Source: CBDTTM01 sp965363355
Lineage (GTDB): Bacteria; Bacillota; Negativicutes; Selenomonadales; Selenomonadaceae
DNA: 64,000 nt
Assembly (NCBI GenBank): GCA_965363355.1
Contig: CBDTTM010000001.1
Coordinates: forward strand, 1-64,000
Direction of reading: 5' to 3'
The notes under the pieces were generated by a model. It was not told the origin of the DNA. It did not search any database and saw only the letters and a program-made list of their open reading frames with translations. Both the position numbers and the translations under genes were made by a program. Below are positions 7,788 through 16,449 of the stretch, piece after piece. Numbering within the stretch: the first letter of the stretch is position 1; the number at the start of each line of letters is the position of its first letter.

Positions 7788-8714
7788 TTATACAATTATT
7801 TCTTTTGAGAAACGATTTATTGTATTTCTTTGCTCAATCTGTTTCGTCAATGTTTCAACTATATTATCTAAATCGTCTGCTGAGTAGAATTCGATTTCGA
7901 TTTTACTCTTACTTTTCCCTGGTTTTATACGGACTTTTGTTCCTAAGAGCATTTTTAATCGATCTTCTGCTTCAAGAACAAAAATTTCACGTTTTTCATC
8001 ATTGCCTTCTATATCAATAATTTCATCTTTTTCTTTAAAATAGCTTGGATCTTTTTGTACTTTTTTTACAAGTTCCTCAGCCATTCGCGACGATAAATCT
8101 TCTGCAATAATATAATCAGCTGCTTCTATTTGAAGTGCTTCATCCTCAATTCCAAGCAACGGCTTCGCCTGCCCCATGGTTATGGATGCATTGATGATAT
8201 ATCCCTGTACACGTTTACTCAAACGTAAAAGGCGTAAGAAATTAGCAATATGTGACCGACTTCGACCTACACGTTTAGCTAATAAGTCTTGCGTAAGGCC
8301 GAATTCAGAAGATAGCCTTTCGTAAGCCAGCGCTTCTTCAATTGCATTCAAATCTTCTCGCTGTAAATTTTCAATCAAAGCAATTTCCGTTGATTGTGCA
8401 TCCGTATATTCTCTGACAAGAACGGGAACTTTCTCGAGCCCAGCTAATCTTGATGCTCGTAATCTTCTCTCCCCAGCAATCAATTCGTAACCTTGTGCAC
8501 TTTTACGAACCAATAATGGTTGCAGTACGCCATATTCCTTGACAGAGTTCTTCAATTCCTCTAAAGTTTCTTCATCAAACTCTTTACGAGGCTGAAATGG
8601 GTTTACACTAATTTCATTTACAGAAATCTCTTGCACTTTATCTTTAACGTTTTCTGTATTTTTCAATAAAGCACCTAACCCTTTTCCTAGCCCTCCCGGC
8701 GATGTCTTAACCAT
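7788..8714 (-). CDS. parB: Chromosome-partitioning protein ParB (Spo0J)
   Basis: 308 residues. The N-terminal CTPase domain contains NPFQPRKEF, GVLQPLLVR, the phosphate motif GERRLRAS and TEIALIENLQRED. The helix-turn-helix follows (LTQDLLAKRVGRSRSHIANF), and a C-terminal dimerisation region ends the protein. The Arg in the recognition segment GRSRSHIAN is typical of parS binders, in contrast to the Gln of the second ParB-family protein at 17082. ParB loads on parS, slides as a CTP-bound clamp and recruits SMC/condensin. The start overlaps the end of parA by 8 bp and has a GAGGTGA ribosome site. Four exact parS sites lie within 6 kb. Confidence 0.96.
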   Translation of the reverse strand: MVKTSPGGLGKGLGALLKNTENVKDKVQEISVNEISVNPFQPRKEFDEETLEELKNSVKEYGVLQPLLVRKSAQGYELIAGERRLRASRLAGLEKVPVLVREYTDAQSTEIALIENLQREDLNAIEEALAYERLSSEFGLTQDLLAKRVGRSRSHIANFLRLLRLSKRVQGYIINASITMGQAKPLLGIEDEALQIEAADYIIAEDLSSRMAEELVKKVQKDPSYFKEKDEIIDIEGNDEKREIFVLEAEDRLKMLLGTKVRIKPGKSKSKIEIEFYSADDLDNIVETLTKQIEQRNTINRFSKEIIV

Positions 8715-9480
8715 TCTTGCTCACCTCTTTAGCCAAATCGCGATATACCTCTGCCCCTTTTGATCTAGGATCATAGGCAATGATTGGTTGTCCGTAAGAA
8801 GGTGCTTCACTTAAGCGAACGTTTCTTGGAATAACCGTTTCATATACCTTTTCGGCAAAATGTTTGTGAACTTCTTCCGCTACTTGCATAGATAACTTGG
8901 TACGGGAATCAAACATCGTCAATAATACGCCCTCAAGAACCAAATCTGGATTAAGATTTTGTTGAACAAGCGATATTGTATTCATAAGTTGTGAAACGCC
9001 TTCCAGTGCATAAAATTCAGATTGGATTGGCATCAATACGGAATCAGCTGCGGTTAATGAATTTAAAGTAAGCAAGCCTAAAGATGGTGGACAATCTATA
9101 ATTACATAGTCGTAATTTTTTTTGACCTTATCGATTGCTCTTTTCAATTTATTTTCCCGTGAAATTGCGGCAACTAACTCAACTTCAGCCCCAGCAAGTT
9201 CAATTGTTGCTGGTAAAATTGACAAATTGGCAAAATCTGTTTCCTGAATAACCAATTCAATATCAGCTCCAGCAACCAAAACGTCATAAATAGATTGCTC
9301 AATCTGTGATTTATCCAATCCATAGCCACTTGTCGCATTTCCCTGAGGATCGACATCGACAAGTAATACCTTTTTATTGAGTTCCGCTAAGCAAGCGCTT
9401 AAATTTACCGAGGTAGTCGTTTTTCCAACGCCGCCTTTTTGATTGGCAATCGCAATAATTTTTGCCAAATTGTTCACCAT
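8707..9480 (-). CDS. parA: Chromosome-partitioning ATPase ParA (Soj)
   Basis: 257 residues. The deviant Walker A motif KGGVGKTTTSVNLSA sits near the N-terminus, followed by VDVDPQGNATSG, IIDCPPSLGLLTLNSL (Walker B region) and MFDSRTKLS. This is the ParA/Soj/MinD ATPase class that acts with ParB in origin segregation and, in Bacillus, regulates DnaA. Start choice: the ATG at 9480 has only a weak ribosome site, while a TTG at 9468 would give the family-typical N-terminus AKIIAIANQKGG and is preceded by GATGGTGAAC. Either is possible. It overlaps parB by 8 bp, a coupled pair. Confidence 0.95.
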   Translation of the reverse strand: MVNNLAKIIAIANQKGGVGKTTTSVNLSACLAELNKKVLLVDVDPQGNATSGYGLDKSQIEQSIYDVLVAGADIELVIQETDFANLSILPATIELAGAEVELVAAISRENKLKRAIDKVKKNYDYVIIDCPPSLGLLTLNSLTAADSVLMPIQSEFYALEGVSQLMNTISLVQQNLNPDLVLEGVLLTMFDSRTKLSMQVAEEVHKHFAEKVYETVIPRNVRLSEAPSYGQPIIAYDPRSKGAEVYRDLAKEVSKNG

Positions 9481-9616
9481 CTTTTCTTTTTTTTAAATCT
9501 GCTGTTTTTTCACTGCAAAATTCTCTTAATTTTTAAATTTCCACAATTTGATTTTATATTCCTGCCTAAAAAGAAAAATTTTACTTTATTGTGATAAAAA
9601 CTGCATTTTAAAAGAG

Positions 9617-9633
9617 CATTTTATGATAAAATG
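9617..9633. repeat. 17-bp palindrome in the parA / metH-activator divergent region
   Basis: CATTTTAT and ATAAAATG flank a single G. The 222 bp between parA and the parS site at 9703 also hold TAGTGTTTACACTA (9683-9696), another short palindrome. Either could be an operator for the divergent promoters; neither matches a family I can name. Confidence 0.35.
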
Positions 9634-9702
9634 TTACTATTGGCTTACAGTTTTACAACTAAAGTCTTTTATTTAGCAAAGCTAGTGTTTACACTAATAA
9701 AT

Positions 9703-9718
9703 TGTTTCACGTGAAACA
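9703..9718. promoter_or_regulatory. parS site 2
   Basis: Exact TGTTTCACGTGAAACA, located 21 bp before the start codon of the methionine-synthase activation gene and so within its leader or promoter region. Confidence 0.92.
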
Positions 9719-9739
9719 ACTCAATGAAAGGAGCTGCTT

Positions 9740-10420
9740 ATGCCGATATACAACGCCCCTTTAAAGAAAGTCGACAAAAGTGAAACGCGTCGCTACGCAG
9801 GCTTAAATAAAGCAAAGTTCGATGAAAGTGTCATTGAAGCAGCTTGCATGGAAGTTCAGATTTTAGCGCAGCCAAAAGGCATTTGGAATCTTTACGATTA
9901 TGATTCATCAACTGCAATTATCCACTCAGACCCACCTTTTTTTATTGAAGGGAAAAAAATCCAGAAGCATTTAGCTGCTTCGAAAAAAGTCATTTTATTA
10001 GCAGCAACAATCGGCGAAACTGTTGAAGAACAGATTACTTCCTGTTTCAAAGATGGCAAATATTCTTATTCACTCCTGCTTGATGCTGCAGCAACAACTG
10101 CTGTAGAGCAAGCTGCTGATGAACTTGAAAAGACAATCCGCCAAAAAGTAGAGCCGATGGGATATGATATGATTTGGCGATTCAGTCCCGGCTACGGCGA
10201 TTGGGATATTCGCTTTCAACCCGAAATGATTCGTTTGAGCCAGGCAAACAAAATAGGAATAACTTTAACTGAATCGATGATGCTTTTGCCACGAAAATCA
10301 ATTACCGCAATTATTGGGTTAGTCCCCAAAAAGAATGAGTTCCCTTGTGATGAAAGTCATTCACAAAAACATGATTGCCAGATTTGTGAAAAAATCGATT
10401 GTTTAGCTAGAAAATCATAA
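9740..10420 (+). CDS. Methionine synthase reactivation-domain protein (stand-alone)
   Basis: 226 residues. The sequence matches the activation domain that forms the C-terminal module of full-length MetH: ETRRYAGLNK near the start, LLAATIGETVEEQI, LLDAAATTAVEQAADELE, and RFSPGYGDWDIRFQPEMIRL, the last resembling the RPGYGD-type S-adenosylmethionine-binding segment. It would help re-methylate inactivated cob(II)alamin on the partner enzyme using S-adenosylmethionine and an electron donor. A ribosome site AAAGGAG precedes the ATG. The catalytic gene begins 31 bp downstream and lacks this domain, so the two genes together equal one MetH. The C-terminus ends in a Cys-rich tail (CDESHSQKHDCQICEKIDC). 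Confidence 0.88.
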   Translation: MPIYNAPLKKVDKSETRRYAGLNKAKFDESVIEAACMEVQILAQPKGIWNLYDYDSSTAIIHSDPPFFIEGKKIQKHLAASKKVILLAATIGETVEEQITSCFKDGKYSYSLLLDAAATTAVEQAADELEKTIRQKVEPMGYDMIWRFSPGYGDWDIRFQPEMIRLSQANKIGITLTESMMLLPRKSITAIIGLVPKKNEFPCDESHSQKHDCQICEKIDCLARKS

Positions 10421-10451
10421 ATATTATTATATATGGAAGAGGAGAATCCTA

Positions 10452-12824
10452 ATGATCCAAGTTTTTGACGGTGCTATGGGCACTATGCTACAGTCAGCTG
10501 GTTTGAAGCCCGGTGATTGCCCTGAATTATTAAATATAGAACAACCTGAAATTGTTGAAAAAGTCCATGCTGCATATATTTCTAGCGGTGCCGACATTAT
10601 CGAAACCAATACCTTTGGTGGCAATCGCCTAAAGCTCGAGCATTATGGATTGGCTAGCCGAGCAAAGGAAATCAACAAGGCCGCTGTAAAAGCAGCCCAA
10701 ACAGCTGCAAAAGGCACCAAAGTTAAAATTGCCGGATCTATGGGGCCAACAGGAAGATTTATTGCTCCGCTTGGCGATTTGGATTTTGATGAAGCCTATG
10801 ATGCCTTTTTTGAACAAGCACAAGCTCTAGCAGAAGCTGGTGCCGATTATTTATTAATAGAAACGAGTATTGATATTCAAGAAATGCGTGCTGCACTTCT
10901 TGCTGCCAAAGCCGCAGCAAAGATTCCTGTAATTTGCCAAATGTCTTATAGTGAGGATGGCCGAACGGTTACAGGAACAGATCCACAGACTGCTGCCATC
11001 ACGCTCGAGGCTTTAGGTGCTGATATCATTGGGGCAAATTGCTCCTTAGGCCCTGAACAACTCATCCCCATCGTAGAAACACTTGCAGCAAATTGCTCTT
11101 GTCCAATCAGCGTCCAGCCAAACGCCGGAATGCCTCATTTGGTTGACGGAAATACAATTTTCCCTATGTCGGCAGATGATATGGGACAATGGGCTGAAAA
11201 ACTTGCTGCTGCAGGTGCTACTTTTATTGGCGGATGCTGCGGAACAACGCCAGCACACATCGCTGCTTTAAAAAATGCATTAAAAGACGTCACTCCAGTC
11301 CAAAGAAAACCTCGCCGTCCCATTTTGGCACTAACAAGTCGCAGTAAAACCGTCTTTATTGATAAAGACCTTCCAACCCGTTTAATTGGCGAACGCGTTA
11401 ATCCGACAGGTCGAAAAAAACTAGCAGAAGAAATACGTAATAATTCATTCCTATCTGTGAAAAAAGAGGCAATTGAGCAAGTACACGCAGGAGCAGATAT
11501 TCTCGACATCAACATGGGTGTCGCTGGTATCGACCAAACAATTGCAATGAAAAAAGCCGTTACCGACATTGCTCAACTCGTAGATGTCCCTCTAGCGATT
11601 GACACAAGCGATGCCAATGCCTTAGAAGCTGGACTAAGGGCATACCCAGGGAGAGCCTTGATTAATTCCGTCAGTGCCGAGCCAGAGCGTTTGGAATACT
11701 TTTTGCCACTGGCAAAAAAGTACGGTGCTGCAATCCTTTGTTTACCAATTTCGCCAGAAGGCGTACCACAAACGGCTATCGAAAGAAAAAATCTCATTGA
11801 GAAAATAATTGATGAAGCTCAGCAATTCGGCTTAAAATCAGGTGATTTTCTTTTAGATGGCCTCGTCATGACCGCAGCCGCTGATGCAAAAGCCGGTACA
11901 GAAACCTTGGAAACCTTACGCTTGTATCGCGAACATTTTGGTTATCCTTCAACGATGGGACTCAGCAATATTTCATTTGGTTTGCCAAATCGTCCTTTAA
12001 TCAATAGTACTTTCTTTTCGATGTGCTTAGCAGCTGGCCTTGATGCTCCAATCATGAACCCTTATGATGATTCCATGCAGAACGCATTGCTTGCCAGTGC
12101 AGCGCTTTTAGGCAAAGACCCAAACGCTCGTGCCTACAGCATGAATACCGTTAACCAATCTGCGCCGAAGTCTGCTGCCACCGCTAAAATAGTCGATATG
12201 GATATTCTCACCGCTATAAAAACAAGCGTAATCAATGGTGAAACAGATTCTGTTGCAGCCTTGGTCGAAACAGCGCTTAAGGAAGGGCACTCTTCTGATG
12301 AAATAACAGAAAAAGCCTTAACTGCAGCGATGAATGATATTGGCATCGACTTTGGTCAAGGACGTGTTTTTCTTCCGCAAGTTTTGCTATCAGCAGAAAC
12401 CATGCGAGCGGCCTTCTTGAAAATAAAAGAAATTCTTCCAATGCAAAATACGCAAAATAAAGGTACCGTCGTAATTGCTACAGTAAAAGGCGATGTCCAT
12501 GATCTTGGAAAAAACATCGTTGCTGCGCTTTTAGAAAACAATGGTTTCAAACTAATAGATTTAGGCAAAGATGTCGACACGGAAACTATTGTCCGCAGTG
12601 CAATTGAAAACGAGGCCGATATCGTTGGCTTATGTGCCCTGATGACGACAACAATGGTGCAAATCGATAAAGTCATCCAATCACTTAAAGAGGCAGGCTG
12701 CATGGCTAAGGTCATTGTCGGTGGCGCTGTATTAACACAAGAATACGCTGACCAAGCTGGTGCTGACGCTTATGCTCATGATGGTGTGATTGCAGTTAAT
12801 CTAGCTAAAGAATTGTTGGATTGA
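10452..12824 (+). CDS. metH: Cobalamin-dependent methionine synthase, lacking the activation domain
   Basis: 790 residues. Module order: homocysteine-binding domain (about 1-290), with zinc-site cysteines in GANCSLGPE and GGCCGTTPAHI; a pterin-binding methyltetrahydrofolate domain (about 305-570; GERVNPTGRKKLAEE, DILDINMGVAG); a cobalamin cap domain; and a Rossmann cobalamin domain with the axial-His motif DVHDLGKNIV. It would transfer a methyl group from methyltetrahydrofolate via B12 to homocysteine. It is shorter than the ~1,200-residue MetH because the reactivation domain is encoded by the preceding gene. An AGAGGAG ribosome site precedes the ATG. A strong terminator follows. It runs opposite to the replication-aligned genes around it. 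Confidence 0.95.
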   Translation: MIQVFDGAMGTMLQSAGLKPGDCPELLNIEQPEIVEKVHAAYISSGADIIETNTFGGNRLKLEHYGLASRAKEINKAAVKAAQTAAKGTKVKIAGSMGPTGRFIAPLGDLDFDEAYDAFFEQAQALAEAGADYLLIETSIDIQEMRAALLAAKAAAKIPVICQMSYSEDGRTVTGTDPQTAAITLEALGADIIGANCSLGPEQLIPIVETLAANCSCPISVQPNAGMPHLVDGNTIFPMSADDMGQWAEKLAAAGATFIGGCCGTTPAHIAALKNALKDVTPVQRKPRRPILALTSRSKTVFIDKDLPTRLIGERVNPTGRKKLAEEIRNNSFLSVKKEAIEQVHAGADILDINMGVAGIDQTIAMKKAVTDIAQLVDVPLAIDTSDANALEAGLRAYPGRALINSVSAEPERLEYFLPLAKKYGAAILCLPISPEGVPQTAIERKNLIEKIIDEAQQFGLKSGDFLLDGLVMTAAADAKAGTETLETLRLYREHFGYPSTMGLSNISFGLPNRPLINSTFFSMCLAAGLDAPIMNPYDDSMQNALLASAALLGKDPNARAYSMNTVNQSAPKSAATAKIVDMDILTAIKTSVINGETDSVAALVETALKEGHSSDEITEKALTAAMNDIGIDFGQGRVFLPQVLLSAETMRAAFLKIKEILPMQNTQNKGTVVIATVKGDVHDLGKNIVAALLENNGFKLIDLGKDVDTETIVRSAIENEADIVGLCALMTTTMVQIDKVIQSLKEAGCMAKVIVGGAVLTQEYADQAGADAYAHDGVIAVNLAKELLD

Positions 12825-12835
12825 TTTCATAGATA

Positions 12836-12851
12836 TGTTTCACGTGAAACA
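12836..12851. promoter_or_regulatory. parS site 3
   Basis: Exact TGTTTCACGTGAAACA 11 bp after the metH stop. It is separated from parS site 4 by 57 bp, and the metH/pfkA terminator lies between them. Confidence 0.92.
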
Positions 12852-12879
12852 ATCTATGAAAAATCTCGCACACAATAAA

Positions 12880-12910
12880 CAAAGCCCGCAGCAAATTGCT
12901 GCGGGCTTTG
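12880..12910. terminator. Bidirectional terminator between convergent metH and pfkA
   Basis: A 15-bp perfect GC-rich stem (CAAAGCCCGCAGCAA at 12880-12894, mirrored at 12896-12910) has a one-base centre. It ends directly in the parS at 12909, sharing two bases with it. The run of T after the stem is short, so termination strength is uncertain. Confidence 0.75.
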
Positions 12911-12924
12911 TTTCACGTGAAACA
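12909..12924. promoter_or_regulatory. parS site 4
   Basis: Exact TGTTTCACGTGAAACA, abutting the terminator stem and ending 4 bp from the pfkA stop codon. Confidence 0.92.
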
Positions 12925-12927
12925 TTA

Positions 12928-13890
12928 TCAAACTAACACTTTTGCCAAACGAATGAATTCTGGATCCAATTTCTTTTTATTCGTTACCGCATCATGTAAA
13001 TCAATTGATACAACTTTACCAGCATCAAAACCGAAAACGACATTCGATAAGCCTGATATAAGTGCCAAAGCTGCTTTTTCACCTAATTGACTGGCCTTGA
13101 CCCTATCAATTACCGTTGGCGATCCACCTCTTTGAATATGTCCAAGAACGGATACTCTAGTTTCAATATTTGTTTTTTCACCAATGACTTTTCCTATTTC
13201 AATACCACTGCCGACACCTTCAGCAACAACTACCATGCTGTATCGTTTGCCTCTCTCATACGCTGCTTTGATTTCCTCACAAACAACATCTAAATCGTAT
13301 TCCGCTTCTGGAACCAAAATAGATTCAGCTCCGCCAGAGATTCCTGCAATCATTGCCAACCAACCGCATTTGCGGCCCATAACTTCAATGACAGCAATAC
13401 GGCGATGTGCTGAAGCCGTGTCTCTTAGTTTATTGATTGCATCAATAATCGTATTCGCTGCTGTGTCGGAACCAATTGTGTAATCTGTTCCCCAAACATC
13501 ATTATCAATAGTTCCCGGTAAACCGACAATAGGGATGCCATGCTCTGCACTCAATTTTTGTGCACCACGCAGACTTCCATCGCCACCAATTACAACCAAA
13601 CCTTGAATTCCACGTTTTACAAGATTCTCATAACCTTTTTGACGTCCTTCCGGCGTTTCAAATTCCGGGCAACGTGCCGTTCCTAAAAATGTTCCGCCAC
13701 GTTGAATGATATCACTAACTGAGCATGTATTCATCGGAAAAATATCTTCCTCTAACATTCCCTTATAGCCATTATTAATTCCCCAAACTTTTACCCCTTC
13801 AAACAAAGCAGTACGGACTACCGCACGGGTAGCTGCGTTCATTCCCGGGCTGTCTCCACCACTTGTCATCACTGCAATACTTTTTAACAT
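12928..13890 (-). CDS. pfkA: ATP-dependent 6-phosphofructokinase
   Basis: 320 residues, the standard length of bacterial PfkA. The ATP-binding N-terminus MTSGGDSPGMNAATR, the nucleotide site GGDGSLRGA, the catalytic PGTIDNDVWGTDYTIG with its Asp, and the sugar-phosphate segment EVMGRKCGWLA are all present. GGDG rather than GGED-type changes indicates ATP rather than pyrophosphate as phosphoryl donor. It phosphorylates fructose 6-phosphate in glycolysis. GGGAGGCG precedes the ATG. It is convergent with metH and lies downstream of the HD-GYP gene on the same strand with a 110-bp gap. Confidence 0.95.
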   Translation of the reverse strand: MLKSIAVMTSGGDSPGMNAATRAVVRTALFEGVKVWGINNGYKGMLEEDIFPMNTCSVSDIIQRGGTFLGTARCPEFETPEGRQKGYENLVKRGIQGLVVIGGDGSLRGAQKLSAEHGIPIVGLPGTIDNDVWGTDYTIGSDTAANTIIDAINKLRDTASAHRRIAVIEVMGRKCGWLAMIAGISGGAESILVPEAEYDLDVVCEEIKAAYERGKRYSMVVVAEGVGSGIEIGKVIGEKTNIETRVSVLGHIQRGGSPTVIDRVKASQLGEKAALALISGLSNVVFGFDAGKVVSIDLHDAVTNKKKLDPEFIRLAKVLV

Positions 13891-14000
13891 AATACTGTAT
13901 CGCCTCCCGTTTATAGTATTCTCCTTCTAAGAAAAAAATCCTGTGCTTTTTACCGTAATCCGCGCAAAAGGAAGAATTTATTTTATGTTCTGTCAAAATT

Positions 14001-14837
14001 CTATTTATAAACAAACTGGTCTTGCAAAAAATCTTCTTCTGCTAGACAAAGGAAAAAAGTATCCAACACAACTGGATCGAACTTTTTCCCTCGCTCCTTT
14101 ATCATAAGCTGCAAAGCTGCTTCAGAAGTCATCGCTTGGCGATAAACCCGATTTGCAGTAAGCGCTTCATAGACATCCACAACCGATAGAATTTTTGCAG
14201 GTAATGGAATTTCATCGCCAATTAAATGACATGGATAACCACTTCCATCAACAGCTTCATGATGAAAGCAGACATATTGTGACACTTTCCGAAAAGCTGC
14301 AATATCTTTTATTGCATTGCAACCAATCTGTGGATGTCTTTTGATTACAGCAAACTCTGCTTCTGTGAGACTATCTTTTTTTTGCAATATATTTTCAGGA
14401 ATCCCAATTTTCCCAATATCATGCAGGCTTGCCGCTATTGCCAAATCAGTCAAATCAGTTGCACTAAGCTGCAGGCGTCGGCCCAACATCATCGCCAAAG
14501 AACATACACGCTCAGAATGCCGCCCTGTTGAACGGTCTCTACAATCGATCAATTTAACCAAAGCCGCAACAGCCTCTAAAGATATTTGCTGGTTCATTTG
14601 CTGAACTTGCTTATCCGTTAGAAGGGATGCAAGCCATTGTCGCTCTTCTCTGGTCTTCATCACTTTTTCTTTTAATAAACGACCGAATAGTTTCTGGTTA
14701 AAAAAAATAATAAAAAGGATGCTAATCATCTCAATGCTTGCATATGAATCTGACGCTCCGGCAAAAAAGAAAGAACTTCCCATCAATACATATAAGAAAC
14801 ACAAAAATAGAAAGTTTTGTCTCAAAATATCAACCAA
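14001..14837 (-). CDS. HD-GYP domain protein (putative cyclic-di-nucleotide phosphodiesterase) with membrane anchor
   Basis: 278 residues. Two hydrophobic stretches occupy about residues 8-26 and 34-48. From about residue 85 there is an HD-GYP domain: DCRDRSTGRHSERV, the metal-binding SLHDIGKIGIPENIL, HHEAVDGSGYP (the GYP signature), and DVYEALTANRVYR. Such proteins usually hydrolyse c-di-GMP or act as signalling hydrolases. No sensory domain other than the membrane part is present. The TTG start at 14837 lies directly after an AAAGG; a TTG five codons in is an alternative. I cannot tell the substrate from sequence alone. Confidence 0.88.
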   Translation of the reverse strand: MVDILRQNFLFLCFLYVLMGSSFFFAGASDSYASIEMISILFIIFFNQKLFGRLLKEKVMKTREERQWLASLLTDKQVQQMNQQISLEAVAALVKLIDCRDRSTGRHSERVCSLAMMLGRRLQLSATDLTDLAIAASLHDIGKIGIPENILQKKDSLTEAEFAVIKRHPQIGCNAIKDIAAFRKVSQYVCFHHEAVDGSGYPCHLIGDEIPLPAKILSVVDVYEALTANRVYRQAMTSEAALQLMIKERGKKFDPVVLDTFFLCLAEEDFLQDQFVYK

Positions 14838-15064
14838 CCTTTCTTCTCGGATAAAGCTTCGGTTCTTAAATAGTGGAAAAATATTTCTGGTTACAGCTAA
14901 TCAAGCCATGACAATATTCCATTTTTTTTACATTAAATATTTATTTTATAGGTATATAGTATCAGACAAAAATTTTTTTTAGCTTTGTTTTTCCTTTGTT
15001 CTTAAAAATCATCTCATCAATTTCCATTTTATGTAATTTATACATTTTGTTAAAGCATGTCATC

Positions 15065-15093
15065 TTGACAAAATTCTGCCGTGATGTTACATT
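15065..15093 (+). promoter_or_regulatory. Promoter of the ZTP riboswitch transcript
   Basis: TTGACA (15065-15070), a 17-bp spacer and TACATT (15088-15093). The predicted start near 15100 falls immediately before the aptamer, as expected for a riboswitch leader. Confidence 0.7.
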
Positions 15094-15104
15094 TTATGTA
15101 ACGT

Positions 15105-15201
15105 GCTATACGACTGACGGAAGTGGAAATGACCACATGAAGTATAGCAAAGCAAGCCGACCGTCTGGGCAAAAAAGTCCGGGATACGTGGGCTTTTTTT
15201 T
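15105..15201 (+). promoter_or_regulatory. ZTP (pfl) riboswitch with intrinsic terminator expression platform
   Basis: The aptamer spans 15105-15170. GCTATAC (15105-15111) pairs with GTATAGC (15142-15148). GTGG (15123-15126) pairs with CCAC (15133-15136). ACGG (15117-15120) can pair with CCGT (15161-15164) to form the pseudoknot, and the 3' end reads CCGTCTGGGC as in the pfl consensus. It is followed by a terminator, AAAAAAGTCC (15171-15180) with GGGC and eight T (15190-15201). ZTP/ZMP binding would favour read-through when 10-formyl-tetrahydrofolate is scarce. The controlled gene is an AICAR (ZMP) formyltransferase, which consumes the ligand. Confidence 0.92.
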
Positions 15202-15229
15202 ATATCTTTTGAATGGAGAGAATATAAAA

Positions 15230-16402
15230 ATGAATGAACTCGCATTAAAATACGGTTGCAATCCCAACCAAAAACCAGCAAAAGTCTTCACAAAAGAAGG
15301 AAAGCTTCCTTTTACTGTCCTCAATGGCAAACCAGGGTATATCAATCTATTGGATGCCTTAAACAGCTGGCAGCTTGTCAAAGAATTAGAAGCCGCAACA
15401 AAATTACCTGCCGCTGCATCTTTCAAGCATGTCAGTCCTGCCGGAGCTGCCGTTGCAGTACCTCTATCCGAAACATTGAAGCAAGTCTATTTTGTCGAAG
15501 GTATCGAGCTCTCGCCGATTGCTACAGCTTATGTAAGAGCCCGCGGTGCCGACCGTATGTCCTCTTATGGTGATTTTGTGGCTTTATCAAGTGAATGCGA
15601 TGCCCAAACAGCTTCTTTTTTAGCTAGAGAAGTATCCGATGGCATTATTGCACCTTCATTCTCCCCTGCAGCACTTGAAATTTTAAAAACAAAGAGAAAA
15701 GGCACCTATGTCGTCATCCAAATAGACCCTTCCTTTATTCCACCCTTATTGGAAACAAAAGAAGTCTTTGGCGTCACATTTGAACAACAACATAACAACA
15801 TCCAAATCACGCCAGAGTGCTTGATCAACATTCCAACAAAAAACAAAAACATTCCAATCGAAGCACAGCGTGACCTTCTAATTGCCTTGATTACATTAAA
15901 ATACACACAATCGAATTCAGTATGTTACACAAAAGACGGGCAAGCGATCGGTATCGGTGCCGGCCAGCAGTCAAGAGTACATTGTACACGTTTAGCAGGC
16001 AATAAGGCTGATGTTTGGTATCTTCGTCAAAATCCAAAAGTCTTGAATCTACCATTTAAAGATGATATTCGCAGACCTGATCGAGACAATGCCATTGACG
16101 TCTATGTTTCCGATGAATATATGGACCTGCTGTCCGGAGATAATTGGAAACATGCCTTTACAGAAAAACCTGAAATCTTTTCAAAAGAAGAAAAAATCGC
16201 CTGGCTCCAAACAGCAAAAGGCATCTCATTAGGTTCTGACGCCTTTTTCCCTTTTGGTGACAACATTGAGCGCGCCCACAAAAGTGGCGTTGACTTTGTC
16301 GCTCAAAGCGGCGGTTCGATTCGCGATGATAATGTCATTGAGACCTGCGATAAATATAATATGGCAATGGCCTTCACTGCCATTCGCCTATTCCACCACT
16401 AA
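15230..16402 (+). CDS. AICAR (ZMP) formyltransferase, stand-alone PurH-like
   Basis: 390 residues from the ATG at 15230, which has a GGAGAG ribosome site. The frame stays open far upstream, but that part is the riboswitch. Conserved transformylase segments include LKYGCNPNQKPA, AASFKHVSPAGAA, ARGADRMSSYGDF, KYTQSNSVCYTKDGQ, GAGQQSRVHCTRLAG and LGSDAFFPFGDNIERA. It is the formyltransferase half of PurH only; there is no IMP cyclohydrolase domain, which must be encoded elsewhere. It formylates AICAR with 10-formyl-THF in purine synthesis. The ZTP riboswitch directly upstream fits this function. A strong bidirectional terminator follows. Confidence 0.92.
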   Translation: MNELALKYGCNPNQKPAKVFTKEGKLPFTVLNGKPGYINLLDALNSWQLVKELEAATKLPAAASFKHVSPAGAAVAVPLSETLKQVYFVEGIELSPIATAYVRARGADRMSSYGDFVALSSECDAQTASFLAREVSDGIIAPSFSPAALEILKTKRKGTYVVIQIDPSFIPPLLETKEVFGVTFEQQHNNIQITPECLINIPTKNKNIPIEAQRDLLIALITLKYTQSNSVCYTKDGQAIGIGAGQQSRVHCTRLAGNKADVWYLRQNPKVLNLPFKDDIRRPDRDNAIDVYVSDEYMDLLSGDNWKHAFTEKPEIFSKEEKIAWLQTAKGISLGSDAFFPFGDNIERAHKSGVDFVAQSGGSIRDDNVIETCDKYNMAMAFTAIRLFHH

Positions 16403-16404
16403 AC

Positions 16405-16449
16405 AAAAAAAACCACGATTCGGGCTTTAGCCCAATCGTGGTTTTTTTA
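16405..16449. terminator. Bidirectional terminator
   Basis: A long stem (AACCACGATT with AATCGTGGTT, plus inner GGGC/GCCC) centred near 16427 is flanked by an A-run and a T-run. It serves the convergent AICAR formyltransferase and the exported-protein gene. Confidence 0.88.

Noticed and set aside
7760..7790. parS site 1 as a terminator for parB
   Set aside because: The palindrome has no loop and its T-runs are short and on both sides; it is better explained as a ParB site.
14996..15229. In-frame upstream extension of the AICAR formyltransferase
   Set aside because: It covers the promoter, aptamer and terminator of the ZTP riboswitch and has no ribosome site. The ATG at 15230 has GGAGAG and gives the family N-terminus.
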